Assembly: GCF_005222225.1 (NCBI RefSeq)
Contig: NZ_CP036536.1
Span: 458,001-522,000, forward strand
Direction: 5' to 3'
DNA: 64,000 nucleotides
Source of the DNA: Salinimonas lutimaris
Lineage (GTDB): Bacteria > Pseudomonadota > Gammaproteobacteria > Enterobacterales > Alteromonadaceae
Each line of letters starts with the position of its first letter. The first letter of the stretch is position 1. The notes beneath the pieces were generated by a model that did no database searches, was not told where the DNA came from, and saw nothing but the letters and a program-made list of their open reading frames with translations. Below are positions 56,170 through 64,000 of the stretch, piece after piece. Both the position numbers and the translations under genes were made by a program.

Positions 56170-57183
56170 CTAGCGCTGAAACGCAGCCAGTGCATGGGTT
56201 GAGTCTACCTGAACATGTACGCGTTGTGCTGGGCTAAATACGTGTTCGTGGGATACCCGGGCCTTAACTTGCGTACCCGGCGCATCATCCAGAGCAACCG
56301 CGCATAGCCTGGAGCCGCCTTCAAAGCGCACCCATTCAACGGTACCATTAGCCGCATTGGTGTCGCACAGACGCACATCATCCGGGCGCAGCAATAAGTC
56401 TACCTCGCCGCTGGCATTATCAATGGCAATCCCTGGCGTGGCGCCAATACAGGTGCTGACAGCACCGTCACGCAGTGTTCCCGGTACAAAGCTGGCATCC
56501 CCCAGAAACTGGGCCACAAAGCGGCTGGCAGGCTTAGAAAAGCAATTTTCGGGGCTGTCAATCTGGGCCAGTACTCCTTTATTCAGTACACCAACCCGAT
56601 CCCCGATGGACAACGCTTCATCCTGGTCGTGGGTGACCCAGATGGCCGGGACGCCGGCGGTTTTTAACGCTGCCCGAATCTCCCAGCGCAGGCTGTCTTT
56701 CAGTGCCGCATCCAAATTTGATAAAGGCTCATCCAGCAGCACAAAGTCAGGCTCATGCGCCAGCGTACGGGCCAGTGCCACCCGTTGTTTCTGCCCGCCG
56801 GAAAGCTGGTCAGGCCGGGATTGGCGAAAGTCATTCAGACCCAGCAGATTGAGCCAGTGATCCGCCAGACCGGTGTCTTTTAAGCGAAAACACACATTTT
56901 GCTCAACAGTGAGGTGAGGAAACAGGGCAAAATCCTGAAATACCATACCCACACTACGCTTTTCCGGCGGCACCTGTTTATTCACAGCCGCCTGCCACTT
57001 GCCCATGGAAATCGTACCGCCGCTGATCGGAATCAGTCCGGCCAGCGCCTGCAAAATAGTGGTTTTACCACAGCCGGTAGGGCCAACCAGCATGAGTATT
57101 TCATCCTTACCCAGAGTCAGATCAAGCTGATTGACCACCAGGGTATCGCCATATCTGACGGACAGATCACTTACGGTCAGCAT
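56170..57183 (-). CDS. fbpC: Ferric iron ABC transporter ATPase FbpC
   Basis: 337 residues. Walker A GPTGCGKTT, signature LSGGQKQRVALART, Walker B FVLLDEPLSNLD, H-loop VTHDQDEA, then a TOBE-like C-terminal domain (LLLRPDDVRL). It powers import of Fe3+ delivered by FbpA through FbpB. It is the last gene of the minus-strand fur-boxed operon and is 10 nt after fbpB. Confidence 0.92.
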   Translation of the reverse strand: MLTVSDLSVRYGDTLVVNQLDLTLGKDEILMLVGPTGCGKTTILQALAGLIPISGGTISMGKWQAAVNKQVPPEKRSVGMVFQDFALFPHLTVEQNVCFRLKDTGLADHWLNLLGLNDFRQSRPDQLSGGQKQRVALARTLAHEPDFVLLDEPLSNLDAALKDSLRWEIRAALKTAGVPAIWVTHDQDEALSIGDRVGVLNKGVLAQIDSPENCFSKPASRFVAQFLGDASFVPGTLRDGAVSTCIGATPGIAIDNASGEVDLLLRPDDVRLCDTNAANGTVEWVRFEGGSRLCAVALDDAPGTQVKARVSHEHVFSPAQRVHVQVDSTHALAAFQR

Positions 57184-57193
57184 AGTGTCAGGG

Positions 57194-58708
57194 TTACTCC
57201 TTATTGAGCTTTAATTTATTACCGCCTTCACCGGTCAGCATAATCATCAGGCCCAGCCCGGACAGCAGCACCAGCATCAGACCGGGAATCGCCGCCGTGC
57301 CAAAATAGCCGGCTTCATACACATTCCACATGTAAGTGGCCAGTGTCTCAAACTCGTTAGGGCGCAGCATCAGGGTGGCTGGCAGTTCGCGCATCACTTC
57401 TAAAAACACCAGCGCTGCTCCGGCCACCATGCCCCGATAGGTCAGTGGCAGGGTTACACGCCGGAAGGCCTCTTTAGGCGAGGCGCCCAGTACCCGGGCC
57501 GCTTTTACCAGCGACGGGTCGAGCCGTTCGGCGGTGGTTCGCACCGAGCCCACTGCCAGCGGCAAATACCGAAGTACATAGGCGATCACCAGCATGGCGA
57601 TAGTCTGGTACAAAAACGGGAAGTATTTTAAGCCGGTGTATAGCAGGGCGGTGCCCATCACCACGCCGGGTACACCAAAACCAAAATAGGTGACCCGTTC
57701 CATCAGCCTGCCGGCCAGTCCGTGCGTCGCTGCATGGGCTACAGGAATAGCCACGCACACAGCAACCACGGCTGCCAGTAATGATACATAGGCCGAATTA
57801 AAGGCATAGGTCATATCAAAATCGCCAGCGCCATCTCGAATCAGCCACAAGGTGAACATACCCAGCGGTATCACAATTGCCAGCAAGACCCAGGGCATGC
57901 TGGCCAGTAACATAAGGTTACGCTGCCAGGGTTTGGGGTACAGCCAGAGTTGCCGCCCGGGACGTTCTTTGCCACCTTTGACCGAAGACTCAATGGCCAG
58001 TACCACACCCACAAAGACCAGCAACTGAATCGATAACATAGCGGCCTGGGGTAACCCGAATGAGTTGTATTCGACAAAAATAACCCGGGTAAAGGTATCC
58101 AGCCGCAAGATAGCGGGTGTGCCGAAATCTGACAGGGCATACAGCGCTGCCAGTAGTGCTCCGGCGGCAATCGCACGCATAATTCGGGGCAGTACAATCT
58201 TTATCAGACTGGCAGGCAGTGACATGCCCAGAGTACGGGCGGCATTAACCATGCTGCCGTCCAGACTCAGCAATGACGCCCGGGTGGTCATCATAACAAA
58301 CGGGTAGGTATAAATAGACATGACCAGCGCTGTGCCCCACAGGCCACTGATGGGCGGAGTACTAATGCCGGTTAGCTGTTCAATCTCGCCATTGTGGCCA
58401 AACGCAAAGTACAGGGTAAAGGCCCCGATATACGATGGCATAGCCAGCGGCGAGGCAAGCAATATCAGCCAGAAACGCTGCCAGGGCAGATTGACATAGG
58501 TGGTGAGTATGGCTAGCGGTACACCCAGTAACACCGAGCCGGCGATGGTCAGCACGACCAGGGCGGTGGTGTTGCCCAGTACCCGCAGGTTATGCGTGTC
58601 AAACATAGCGCTGGCATCAGATGCCAGCGAAAACAGCACGCTGAGCGGTAGTACCGCCAGCAGTGCAATAACTAATGCAAATGGATAAGATTTAGGGATG
58701 TGCCTCAC
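57194..58708 (-). CDS. fbpB: Ferric iron ABC transporter permease FbpB
   Basis: 504 residues, a fused double permease of about 12 membrane helices. Two EAA-type loops are visible: TLGMSLPASLIKIVLPRI in the first half and VLGASPKEAFRRVTLPLT in the second, where FbpC docks. It overlaps fbpA by 4 nt. The family covers iron and related polyvalent oxyanion importers; fbpA and the Fur box indicate iron. Confidence 0.92.
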   Translation of the reverse strand: MRHIPKSYPFALVIALLAVLPLSVLFSLASDASAMFDTHNLRVLGNTTALVVLTIAGSVLLGVPLAILTTYVNLPWQRFWLILLASPLAMPSYIGAFTLYFAFGHNGEIEQLTGISTPPISGLWGTALVMSIYTYPFVMMTTRASLLSLDGSMVNAARTLGMSLPASLIKIVLPRIMRAIAAGALLAALYALSDFGTPAILRLDTFTRVIFVEYNSFGLPQAAMLSIQLLVFVGVVLAIESSVKGGKERPGRQLWLYPKPWQRNLMLLASMPWVLLAIVIPLGMFTLWLIRDGAGDFDMTYAFNSAYVSLLAAVVAVCVAIPVAHAATHGLAGRLMERVTYFGFGVPGVVMGTALLYTGLKYFPFLYQTIAMLVIAYVLRYLPLAVGSVRTTAERLDPSLVKAARVLGASPKEAFRRVTLPLTYRGMVAGAALVFLEVMRELPATLMLRPNEFETLATYMWNVYEAGYFGTAAIPGLMLVLLSGLGLMIMLTGEGGNKLKLNKE

Positions 58709-59739
58709 AAAACGCCTACTTCACGCATCAATCCCAATGTTGGTCGTAAATCGGCCAGTTTGCGTAAATCCAGCTCAGGCGGAGTCAGACTGGCCATTGG
58801 CGGTAACCCCTGCGGAGCCTTGACCCCGTTAACCAGCGGAATCTCATACGCTTCTGAAGACAGATAAGCCTGAACCTCAGCAGATAACAGATAACGCATA
58901 AAGTTAAACGGCAGATCACCGTCAGTGAGGGACAATATGCCAGAGGCATTAACCAGACAGCCGGCATCGCCCCTGGTAAACGCCAGGTCTACATTAGCAT
59001 CCGGTTTACCCGCCTTAAGGCGTAATGTGTAGTAGTGGTTGGCAAAGCCAAGGTCGACTTCACCGCGCTCCACGGCCATCACCACGCCCAGTTCCCCGGC
59101 ATACTTGGTGGCGTGACGATTGACGCCGCGTAACCAGTTGGCGGTGGCTTTTTCGCCTTCTAAAATCCGCATAGCAGTAACAAACGACTGAAACGATGCG
59201 TAAGCCGGCGCCCAGCCAATCGACAGATCACTGTCGGCCAGGGCCATAATACTGTCAGGGATTTTGTCCGCGCTGAGTCGCTCGGTATTGTAGGGTAAGG
59301 TACGCACACGCCCGGTTACCGGCGTCCAGCTGGGATACTGAAAGCCGTCCTTAAGCTGACTGCTGATATCAGCCGGCAAGGGTTTAGCCAGGCCTGCATC
59401 AGTAATAAGTCCGATGGACCCGGTGTCTACCGCCCAGAACAAATCTGCCCGCTTAACCCCAGCCTGCGCTTCAGCTATCAGGGTATTGGCCAGAGCAGCG
59501 GTTGCACCCCGGCGAATTTCCAGATTGAGCTTCGGATTGCGCTGACGGATGGCCTGCAATACATTTTCGTACAGACCACCTTCACCACGACCCAGATATA
59601 ATGTCAGATCCCCAGCTAACTCGGGCAGGTTGTTAACTGACACGGCTGAAGCAACAGCAGCTTCACTGCGGGCGCCAAACGGCAAAGCCGATAATGCACC
59701 GGCAGCCGCCAGCGATTGCAGAAAGGTTCTACGCTGCAT
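58705..59739 (-). CDS. fbpA: Periplasmic ferric iron-binding protein FbpA (FutA-like)
   Basis: 344 residues. A Tat-type signal starts QRRTFLQSLAAAG (twin arginine), so it may be exported folded. The iron-binding tyrosine pair is Y236-Y237 in FANHYYTLR, as in FbpA/FutA proteins, and LTLYLGRGEGGLYENVLQA matches the ferric-binding N-lobe. It hands Fe3+ to FbpBC. It starts 13 nt after the end of the unknown first gene. Confidence 0.92.
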   Translation of the reverse strand: MQRRTFLQSLAAAGALSALPFGARSEAAVASAVSVNNLPELAGDLTLYLGRGEGGLYENVLQAIRQRNPKLNLEIRRGATAALANTLIAEAQAGVKRADLFWAVDTGSIGLITDAGLAKPLPADISSQLKDGFQYPSWTPVTGRVRTLPYNTERLSADKIPDSIMALADSDLSIGWAPAYASFQSFVTAMRILEGEKATANWLRGVNRHATKYAGELGVVMAVERGEVDLGFANHYYTLRLKAGKPDANVDLAFTRGDAGCLVNASGILSLTDGDLPFNFMRYLLSAEVQAYLSSEAYEIPLVNGVKAPQGLPPMASLTPPELDLRKLADLRPTLGLMREVGVL

Positions 59740-59752
59740 ATAACACTAATCC

Positions 59753-60556
59753 TTAAAACACGTCTTTGCGGTTTTGTTCTGCTTCAACCAGCAGCTTTCT
59801 GGCCTTGGCAAGTTTATTTTTCATCGTTTCAACAATGCTGCGCACTTTATCTACGCTGGTTTTACCATCAAGCGCCTGTGGCAACGTGACGTTGAAGTCT
59901 TTTTCCAGATCTTCAACCAGGTCAGCATCCTGTTCAATCAGGGCGCCTTCAATACCTTCAAAACGTTGCAGGTAGGCATCATGTACCATGGTAGTGGCCA
60001 CTTCGGTTAACTGCTCAGCATATTTAGCCACGACCTTATCCAGACGTTTCTCAATATCGTCAATCACAGCCGGCGCGGTGGTAGGTTCCTGCTCGGTGGT
60101 CTGAACCTTGGCAATCACACCTTTATCCTGATAATGGGCTGCCACTTTAACCGCCCCCAGCGCCTGCCATAAAGCCTGATTCAGTTTTGACTGCTCAGCG
60201 CGCAGTGTGGCGACATCAGCACCTTCTTCAATGGCGGTTTTCATGCCATAAATGCCTTGCCAGATGGTCGCGTAAATCGGAATGTATTGTGTTTCGATTG
60301 CCGAGTGGAAGTTTACTTCTTCCCAGTAATCAATCAACTGTTGCGTATCGGTTTGTTTACCTTTCTTTGTATAGGTGGTCACCACACCGTCATATTTTTC
60401 TACCAGCCAGCTCACTTCTTCGCTGTATTCGCCTAAGTGCGCTTTCAAGTGATTAACCTGATCGGTCACTACGCCATTAGCGCTAACAACAGTAGGCAGG
60501 GCGGTCAGGGAGAGGCCAAACGCAATGCTGGCAAGAAGGGTCTTTGCTGTTTTCAT
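59753..60556 (-). CDS. Unrecognised exported helical protein, first gene of the Fur-boxed iron operon
   Basis: 267 residues. A signal peptide ends at about 26 (LPTVVSA-NG). The mature protein is highly charged and helical, with no transmembrane segment. Landmarks are YWEEVNFHSAIETQYIP (acidic and His residues, a possible metal site), QALWQALGAVKVAAHYQDKG and a coiled-coil C-terminus ending RKDVF. I do not recognise the family. Position directly under the Fur box and before fbpA argues for a periplasmic iron-related role such as binding or delivery, but this is inference. It is the first gene of the operon and 13 nt before fbpA. Confidence 0.78.
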   Translation of the reverse strand: MKTAKTLLASIAFGLSLTALPTVVSANGVVTDQVNHLKAHLGEYSEEVSWLVEKYDGVVTTYTKKGKQTDTQQLIDYWEEVNFHSAIETQYIPIYATIWQGIYGMKTAIEEGADVATLRAEQSKLNQALWQALGAVKVAAHYQDKGVIAKVQTTEQEPTTAPAVIDDIEKRLDKVVAKYAEQLTEVATTMVHDAYLQRFEGIEGALIEQDADLVEDLEKDFNVTLPQALDGKTSVDKVRSIVETMKNKLAKARKLLVEAEQNRKDVF

Positions 60557-60586
60557 TATTCGGTTCCGTTGATTATTTATTCGATA

Positions 60587-60609
60587 AAAATGATACTTAT
60601 TATCATTTT
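60587..60609. promoter_or_regulatory. Fur box for the iron operon
   Basis: AAAATGATA-CTTAT-TATCATTTT has perfect 9-bp arms and fits the 7-1-7 Fur consensus (TGATACT-T-ATTATCA, one mismatch to TGATAAT-N-ATTATCA). It overlaps the -10 and spacer of the operon promoter, the right place for repression by Fe-Fur. Confidence 0.85.
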
Positions 60610-60618
60610 GCTAGTAAA
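60590..60618 (-). promoter_or_regulatory. Promoter of the fbp operon
   Basis: On the minus strand: TTTACT (60618-60613), 17 bp, TATCAT (60595-60590), 34 nt before the start codon of the first gene. Five of six -10 bases match. Confidence 0.65.
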
Positions 60619-60755
60619 GCGCTGAACTCGTGTCTTGCTTTTTATTCATATAGGGTTCATCTGCAGCAGATCATCGCTCAGGCCCAAAAATGCCTACTGC
60701 ACAGACACTATAAGAGAATAAGAGCACTTTATTGCAAATTTTCCTGGGATTGGGC

Positions 60756-60784
60756 TTGCGAGGTATGACTAATTGTTGTACATT
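60756..60784 (+). promoter_or_regulatory. Promoter of rplK-rplA
   Basis: TTGCGA (60756-60761), 17 bp, TACATT (60779-60784), 91 bp before rplK. A separate promoter is needed because nusG ends in a terminator and the fbp operon runs the other way. The rest of the 60619-60755 gap is AT-rich and shows no gene. Confidence 0.55.
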
Positions 60785-60874
60785 ACGCGCCCTTTTAAAC
60801 GGAACGGGAAGCCTACTAAGCAAATAATCTCGATATTTGCGAGGCGTTTGACCCAAACACGAGAGCATTGAGAA

Positions 60875-61303
60875 ATGGCAAAGAAAGTAACAGGCTTAAT
60901 CAAGCTACAGGTTGCGGCAGGTGCTGCTAACCCAAGTCCACCAGTTGGTCCTGCACTGGGTCAGCATGGTGTTAACATCATGGAATTCTGTAAAGCTTTC
61001 AACGCGAAAACCGAAAGCTTAGAGAAGGGTGCTCCGGTACCAGTAGAAATTACTGTATACGAAGACCGTTCTTTCACATTCGTAACAAAAACGCCTCCTG
61101 CTTCATTCCTGCTGAAAAAAGCGGCTGGAATCAAGAGCGGTTCAGGCCGTCCTAACACTGAGAAAGTGGGTACAGTTACCCGTGCTCAATTGGAAGAAAT
61201 TGCCAAGACTAAAGAGCCGGACCTGACTGCAGCTTCTCTGGACGCAGCAGTACGCACAATTGCGGGTTCTGCTCGCGCAATGGGCTTGAACGTAGAGGAC
61301 TAA
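60875..61303 (+). CDS. rplK: 50S ribosomal protein L11
   Basis: 142 residues, standard. N-terminal [32 protein letters not shown] and the C-terminal rRNA-binding domain are intact. It sits at the GTPase-associated centre and is needed for RelA activation. Followed 4 nt later by rplA. Codon use is that of a highly expressed gene. Confidence 0.98.
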   Translation: MAKKVTGLIKLQVAAGAANPSPPVGPALGQHGVNIMEFCKAFNAKTESLEKGAPVPVEITVYEDRSFTFVTKTPPASFLLKKAAGIKSGSGRPNTEKVGTVTRAQLEEIAKTKEPDLTAASLDAAVRTIAGSARAMGLNVED

Positions 61304-61307
61304 TCGA

Positions 61308-62003
61308 ATGGCTAAATTAACTAAACGCGCTCGCATCATTCGCGAAAAAGTTGACGCAGGTAAAGAGTACGATATCGCTGAAGCGGTAGCGCTGCTTAAA
61401 GAACTAGCCACGGCTAAGTTCCCTGAAAGTGTTGACGTTGCTGTTAACCTTGGTATCGATGCTAAGAAATCTGACCAGAACGTTCGTGGTGCAACTGTAC
61501 TGCCAAACGGTACTGGTAAAGATGTTCGCGTAGCAGTATTTACTCAAGGCGCAAACGCAGATGCCGCTAAAGAAGCCGGTGCCGACATCGTTGGTATGGA
61601 TGACCTGGCTGAACAGGTTAAGAAAGGCGAAATGAACTTTGACGTAGTAGTTGCCAGCCCAGACGCGATGCGTGTTGTTGGTCAGCTAGGTCAAATCTTA
61701 GGTCCACGTGGCCTGATGCCTAACCCTAAAACTGGCACAGTAACACCAGACGTAGCGACTGCAGTTAAAAATGCAAAAGCGGGTCAGGTTCGTTACCGCA
61801 ACGACAAAAACGGTATTATCCACGCCAGCGTTGGTAAGATCGCGTTTGAAGCTGATCAAATCAAAGAAAACGTTGAAGCATTACTGGAAGCACTGAAGAA
61901 AGCTAAGCCTTCTTCTGCCAAAGGTACTTATATCAAGAAGGTAAGCCTGAGCACCACTATGGGCGCTGGCGTATCTGTTGATAAAGCAAGCGTTGGTCAG
62001 TAA
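61308..62003 (+). CDS. rplA: 50S ribosomal protein L1
   Basis: 231 residues. Signatures [13 protein letters not shown], the [16 protein letters not shown] segment and [19 protein letters not shown]. It forms the L1 stalk and represses its own mRNA in relatives. It ends 308 nt before rplJ, with the L10 leader between. Confidence 0.98.
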   Translation: MAKLTKRARIIREKVDAGKEYDIAEAVALLKELATAKFPESVDVAVNLGIDAKKSDQNVRGATVLPNGTGKDVRVAVFTQGANADAAKEAGADIVGMDDLAEQVKKGEMNFDVVVASPDAMRVVGQLGQILGPRGLMPNPKTGTVTPDVATAVKNAKAGQVRYRNDKNGIIHASVGKIAFEADQIKENVEALLEALKKAKPSSAKGTYIKKVSLSTTMGAGVSVDKASVGQ

Positions 62004-62051
62004 GACTTATTTGCTAATGCTGCGGCGTTAGCTCTCTTAAGGTTTTGGGTT

Positions 62052-62180
62052 GGAGCTGTAAACAAGCAGTGCTTAATTGCAGCTCCCGTCCTAGACCGCA
62101 GGCGCAAAACAGTGAAAGAGGTAAGAGAACTTTCACATTCAATGTTTTGCTTAATTTAATAGCCTGCGCAGACGGTGGTT
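62052..62180 (+). ncRNA. L10 leader (rplJ-rplL autoregulatory RNA)
   Basis: GGAGCTG (62052-62058) pairs with CAGCTCC (62080-62086). CCGTC (62086-62090) pairs with GACGG (62171-62175) and GCAGGC (62098-62103) with GCCTGC (62162-62167), with AGACC and AGACG at the junctions, the L10-binding arrangement of E. coli. An inner stem GCAAAACA / TGTTTTGC (62104-62111, 62143-62150) adds a further hairpin. L10(L12)4 binding here represses translation of rplJL. Confidence 0.85.
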
Positions 62181-62311
62181 TGACTCAGACTCTCTGGGTA
62201 AAAAACACCGTAGAGCGGTATCAACGGCAATAGCCTGAGATATCAATCTGTGAACCCTGATGTGGCTAGGCAATAGTTGTGTAGTGCATCAGATACAAAG
62301 AGGTGAACTCA

Positions 62312-62830
62312 GTGGCACTAGGTTTAGCAGCAAAGAAAGAGATCGTAGCAGAGGTATCCGATGTTGCATCTCAAGCTCTATCCGTTGCCGTCGCTGAATA
62401 CCGTGGTTTGGAAGTTGCTGAACTGACAGAACTGCGCGTTAAAGCCCGTGAACAAGGTGTATACCTGAAAGTTGTTCGCAACACACTGGCTAAACGTGCT
62501 CTGGCAGAAAGCAAATTCGCTGACATTGACAGCGCTCTGACTGGTCCTCTTATCTATGGCTTCTCTATGGAGGCACCAGGTGGTGCAGCACGTCTTTTTA
62601 AAGACTTTGCTAAGTCAAACGATAAGCTGAAAGTTACAGCTCTATCAATCGGCAGCGGTCTGCTTGGTCCAGAAAAACTGGACGCAGTGGCATCACTTCC
62701 GACTCGCGACGAAGCGCTTGCGAAACTACTTGCAACCTTCAAAGCACCGGTTGGCAAATTCGTTCGGACTATCAACGAAGTACCTACCAAATTTGTGCGC
62801 GTATTGGCGGCGATCAAAGACGAAAAATAA
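62312..62830 (+). CDS. rplJ: 50S ribosomal protein L10
   Basis: 172 residues from the GTG at 62312, with GAGGTGA 5 nt upstream and the same MAL start as E. coli; the in-frame GTG at 62303 is rejected. It anchors the L7/L12 stalk. Signatures [16 protein letters not shown] and [16 protein letters not shown]. Preceded by its own leader RNA. Confidence 0.97.
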   Translation: MALGLAAKKEIVAEVSDVASQALSVAVAEYRGLEVAELTELRVKAREQGVYLKVVRNTLAKRALAESKFADIDSALTGPLIYGFSMEAPGGAARLFKDFAKSNDKLKVTALSIGSGLLGPEKLDAVASLPTRDEALAKLLATFKAPVGKFVRTINEVPTKFVRVLAAIKDEK

Positions 62831-62886
62831 TTTTCGTTTTTGGCATATTGATTTTTTTAACGTATTAAACCCAGGAGTTTAGAGAA

Positions 62887-63264
62887 ATGGCTCTAACCAA
62901 AGAAGATATCTTGAACGCGATTGCTGAAATGCCAGTTATGGAACTGGTTGAGCTAATCGAAGCAGCTGAAGAAAAATTCGGCGTTGAAGCAACTGCAGCT
63001 GTTGCAGTAGCTGGTCCTGCTGCTGGCGGCGAAGCTGCTGCTGCAGAAGAAAAGACTGAGTTCGACGTTGTAATGACTTCATTCGGCGCGAACAAAGTTG
63101 CAGTAATCAAAGCAGTTCGCGGCGCGACTGGTCTTGGCCTGAAAGAAGCGAAAGAAGTTGTTGAATCAGCTCCTAAAGCTATCAAAGAAGGCGTAAGCAA
63201 AGACGAAGCTGAAGCACTGAAGAAAGAGCTTGAAGAAGCTGGTGCAGAAGTTGAAGTTAAGTAA
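62887..63264 (+). CDS. rplL: 50S ribosomal protein L7/L12
   Basis: 125 residues. N-terminal dimerisation helices, an Ala/Gly-rich hinge (about 38-52) and the C-terminal factor-binding domain ([24 protein letters not shown]). It recruits translation GTPases. Start ATG follows CCAGGAG. A terminator/attenuator follows. Confidence 0.98.
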   Translation: MALTKEDILNAIAEMPVMELVELIEAAEEKFGVEATAAVAVAGPAAGGEAAAAEEKTEFDVVMTSFGANKVAVIKAVRGATGLGLKEAKEVVESAPKAIKEGVSKDEAEALKKELEEAGAEVEVK

Positions 63265-63298
63265 TCTGAACTAATCAGATTACCTGCCTGAAACGGCT

Positions 63299-63331
63299 AG
63301 GCTGGTGGTTTTTTAGACCACCAGCCTTTTT
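63299..63331 (+). terminator. Terminator/attenuator between rplL and rpoB
   Basis: Perfect 11-bp stem AGGCTGGTGGT / ACCACCAGCCT with a 7-nt loop and a T run. In E. coli partial termination here sets the rplL to rpoB ratio; the same arrangement is seen. The remaining 214 bp before rpoB hold a small TGTCTG/CAGACA hairpin and no gene. Confidence 0.88.
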
Positions 63332-63545
63332 GCGCTGTGGGGTACACAGTTTTTGCCCTTTGCTTGTTCCCCGTAAAGCGCACCCGGACCACCAAATAAA
63401 AAGCATCAAACCAATAAGTTAACTATTCATTTGGTTAAATTTTGTTGTATGCTGGTGAAATTGCCCGGGAAAAGGGTTGTGGAAGTTTGTTGTCTGGTCG
63501 TCTCAGACAGCAGGTTGGGTCATAAATCAGCAGGCTGAGGAACCC

Positions 63546-64000
63546 ATGGTTTACTCTTATAGCGAAAAGAAACGTATCCGTAAGGATTTTGGCAAACGCC
63601 CACAGGTACTGGAGATCCCATACCTTCTTTCAATTCAGCTAGATTCTTTCAAAAAATTTATTGAGACTGATCCTGATGCTCAATATGGTTTGGAAGCAGC
63701 ATTTCGTTCAGTTTTTCCAATTAAAAGCTACTCAGGTAACTCGGAGCTTCAATTTGTAAGCTACCGCCTGGGTGAACCAGTGTTCGACGTCAACGAATGT
63801 CAAATTCGTGGTGTCACATTTTCTGCTCCGTTAAGAGTAAAACTACGTTTAGTTCTTTTTGATAAAGAAGCCGCCCCCGGTACCGTAAAAGATATTAAAG
63901 AACAAGAAGTGTACATGGGTGAAATTCCGTTAATGACGGAAAACGGCACCTTTGTTATCAACGGTACTGAACGTGTTATCGTATCGCAGCTACACCGTTC
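63546..64000 (+). CDS. rpoB: DNA-directed RNA polymerase beta subunit RpoB (5' part only)
   Basis: The first 151 codons are visible: [19 protein letters not shown] and later [22 protein letters not shown], typical of the beta N-terminus. The frame runs off the window. ATG at 63546 has GAGGA upstream. No changes are visible; the rifampicin region lies outside. Confidence 0.98.
   Translation, partial: MVYSYSEKKRIRKDFGKRPQVLEIPYLLSIQLDSFKKFIETDPDAQYGLEAAFRSVFPIKSYSGNSELQFVSYRLGEPVFDVNECQIRGVTFSAPLRVKLRLVLFDKEAAPGTVKDIKEQEVYMGEIPLMTENGTFVINGTERVIVSQLHR

Noticed and set aside
62045-62233. 62-codon open frame between rplA and rplJ
   Set aside because: The region is the structured L10 leader RNA; pairing explains the sequence and the frame lacks a ribosome binding site.

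Overview
The window is a chromosomal segment of a marine-type gammaproteobacterium, most likely in the Alteromonadaceae (Alteromonas/Salinimonas-like). The grounds are the conserved queG-nnr-tsaE-amiB-mutL-miaA-hfq-hflX-hflK-hflC block, an MutH-type MutL without the endonuclease motif, an amylosucrase whose catalytic residues carry Neisseria numbering, an AbgT-family transporter, and the general style of the proteins. The family assignment is inference; the class is well supported. No prophage, insertion sequence, CRISPR array or integron was seen. This is mostly core genome with a few accessory cassettes.

Layout. 1-2.9 kb: two tandem, paralogous exported TPR proteins on the minus strand; the complete one ends in a GGDEF domain and the other is cut by the window edge. 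3.2-5.8 kb: dnaB, then an OmpA-like porin with thrombospondin type-3 repeats. 5.9-7.8 kb: minus-strand operon rsd-zur-cheX-yjbQ with overlapping genes. 8.0-10.5 kb: nudC, hemE and an unknown membrane-anchored protein. 10.6-21.7 kb: queG, divergent from the long nnr-to-hflC block covering metabolite repair, tRNA modification, cell-wall hydrolysis, mismatch repair, RNA chaperone and FtsH control. 21.9-25.2 kb: abgT-like transporter, hemH and a DUF4112 protein. 25.3-31.0 kb: an acetolactate-synthase-like ThDP enzyme paired with an aldehyde dehydrogenase, a DUF2237 protein, a UbiG-like methyltransferase and two overlapping glutathione transferases.

31.0-37.0 kb holds the complete ligase-associated (Lhr-Core) DNA repair cassette: ATP-dependent ligase and beta-CASP nuclease on the minus strand, divergent from the Lhr-like helicase and the PdeM phosphoesterase. 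37.0-40.6 kb: aguB-aguA (agmatine to putrescine) and the divergent pterin pair folM/folE. 40.7-44.6 kb: a small zinc-ribbon protein, amylosucrase and a divergent MFS transporter, probably a sucrose-use module. 44.7-55 kb: gloA2, a ChrR-type cupin, the lipocalin blc, a PhnA-type protein, pyrC, dbpA, an ACT-domain protein, an M13 metallopeptidase lipoprotein, an RraA-like protein and an ABC exporter.

55.0-64.0 kb is the transcription/translation locus: tRNA-Trp, secE, nusG, then rplK-rplA, an L10 leader, rplJ-rplL, a terminator/attenuator and the first 151 codons of rpoB. A Fur-box-controlled ferric-iron ABC operon (unknown exported helical protein, fbpA, fbpB, fbpC) sits in the opposite orientation between nusG and rplK, splitting a normally contiguous gene string. 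rplK has its own promoter candidate downstream of the insert.

The most interesting points are the iron operon inside the nusG/rplK junction with its unrecognised first gene, a perfect 12-bp inverted repeat before the AbgT transporter, the ThDP enzyme/aldehyde dehydrogenase pair, a possible AUU start codon on the Lhr-like helicase, and the sequence of the tRNA-Trp. No wholly new multi-gene system could be shown from sequence alone.
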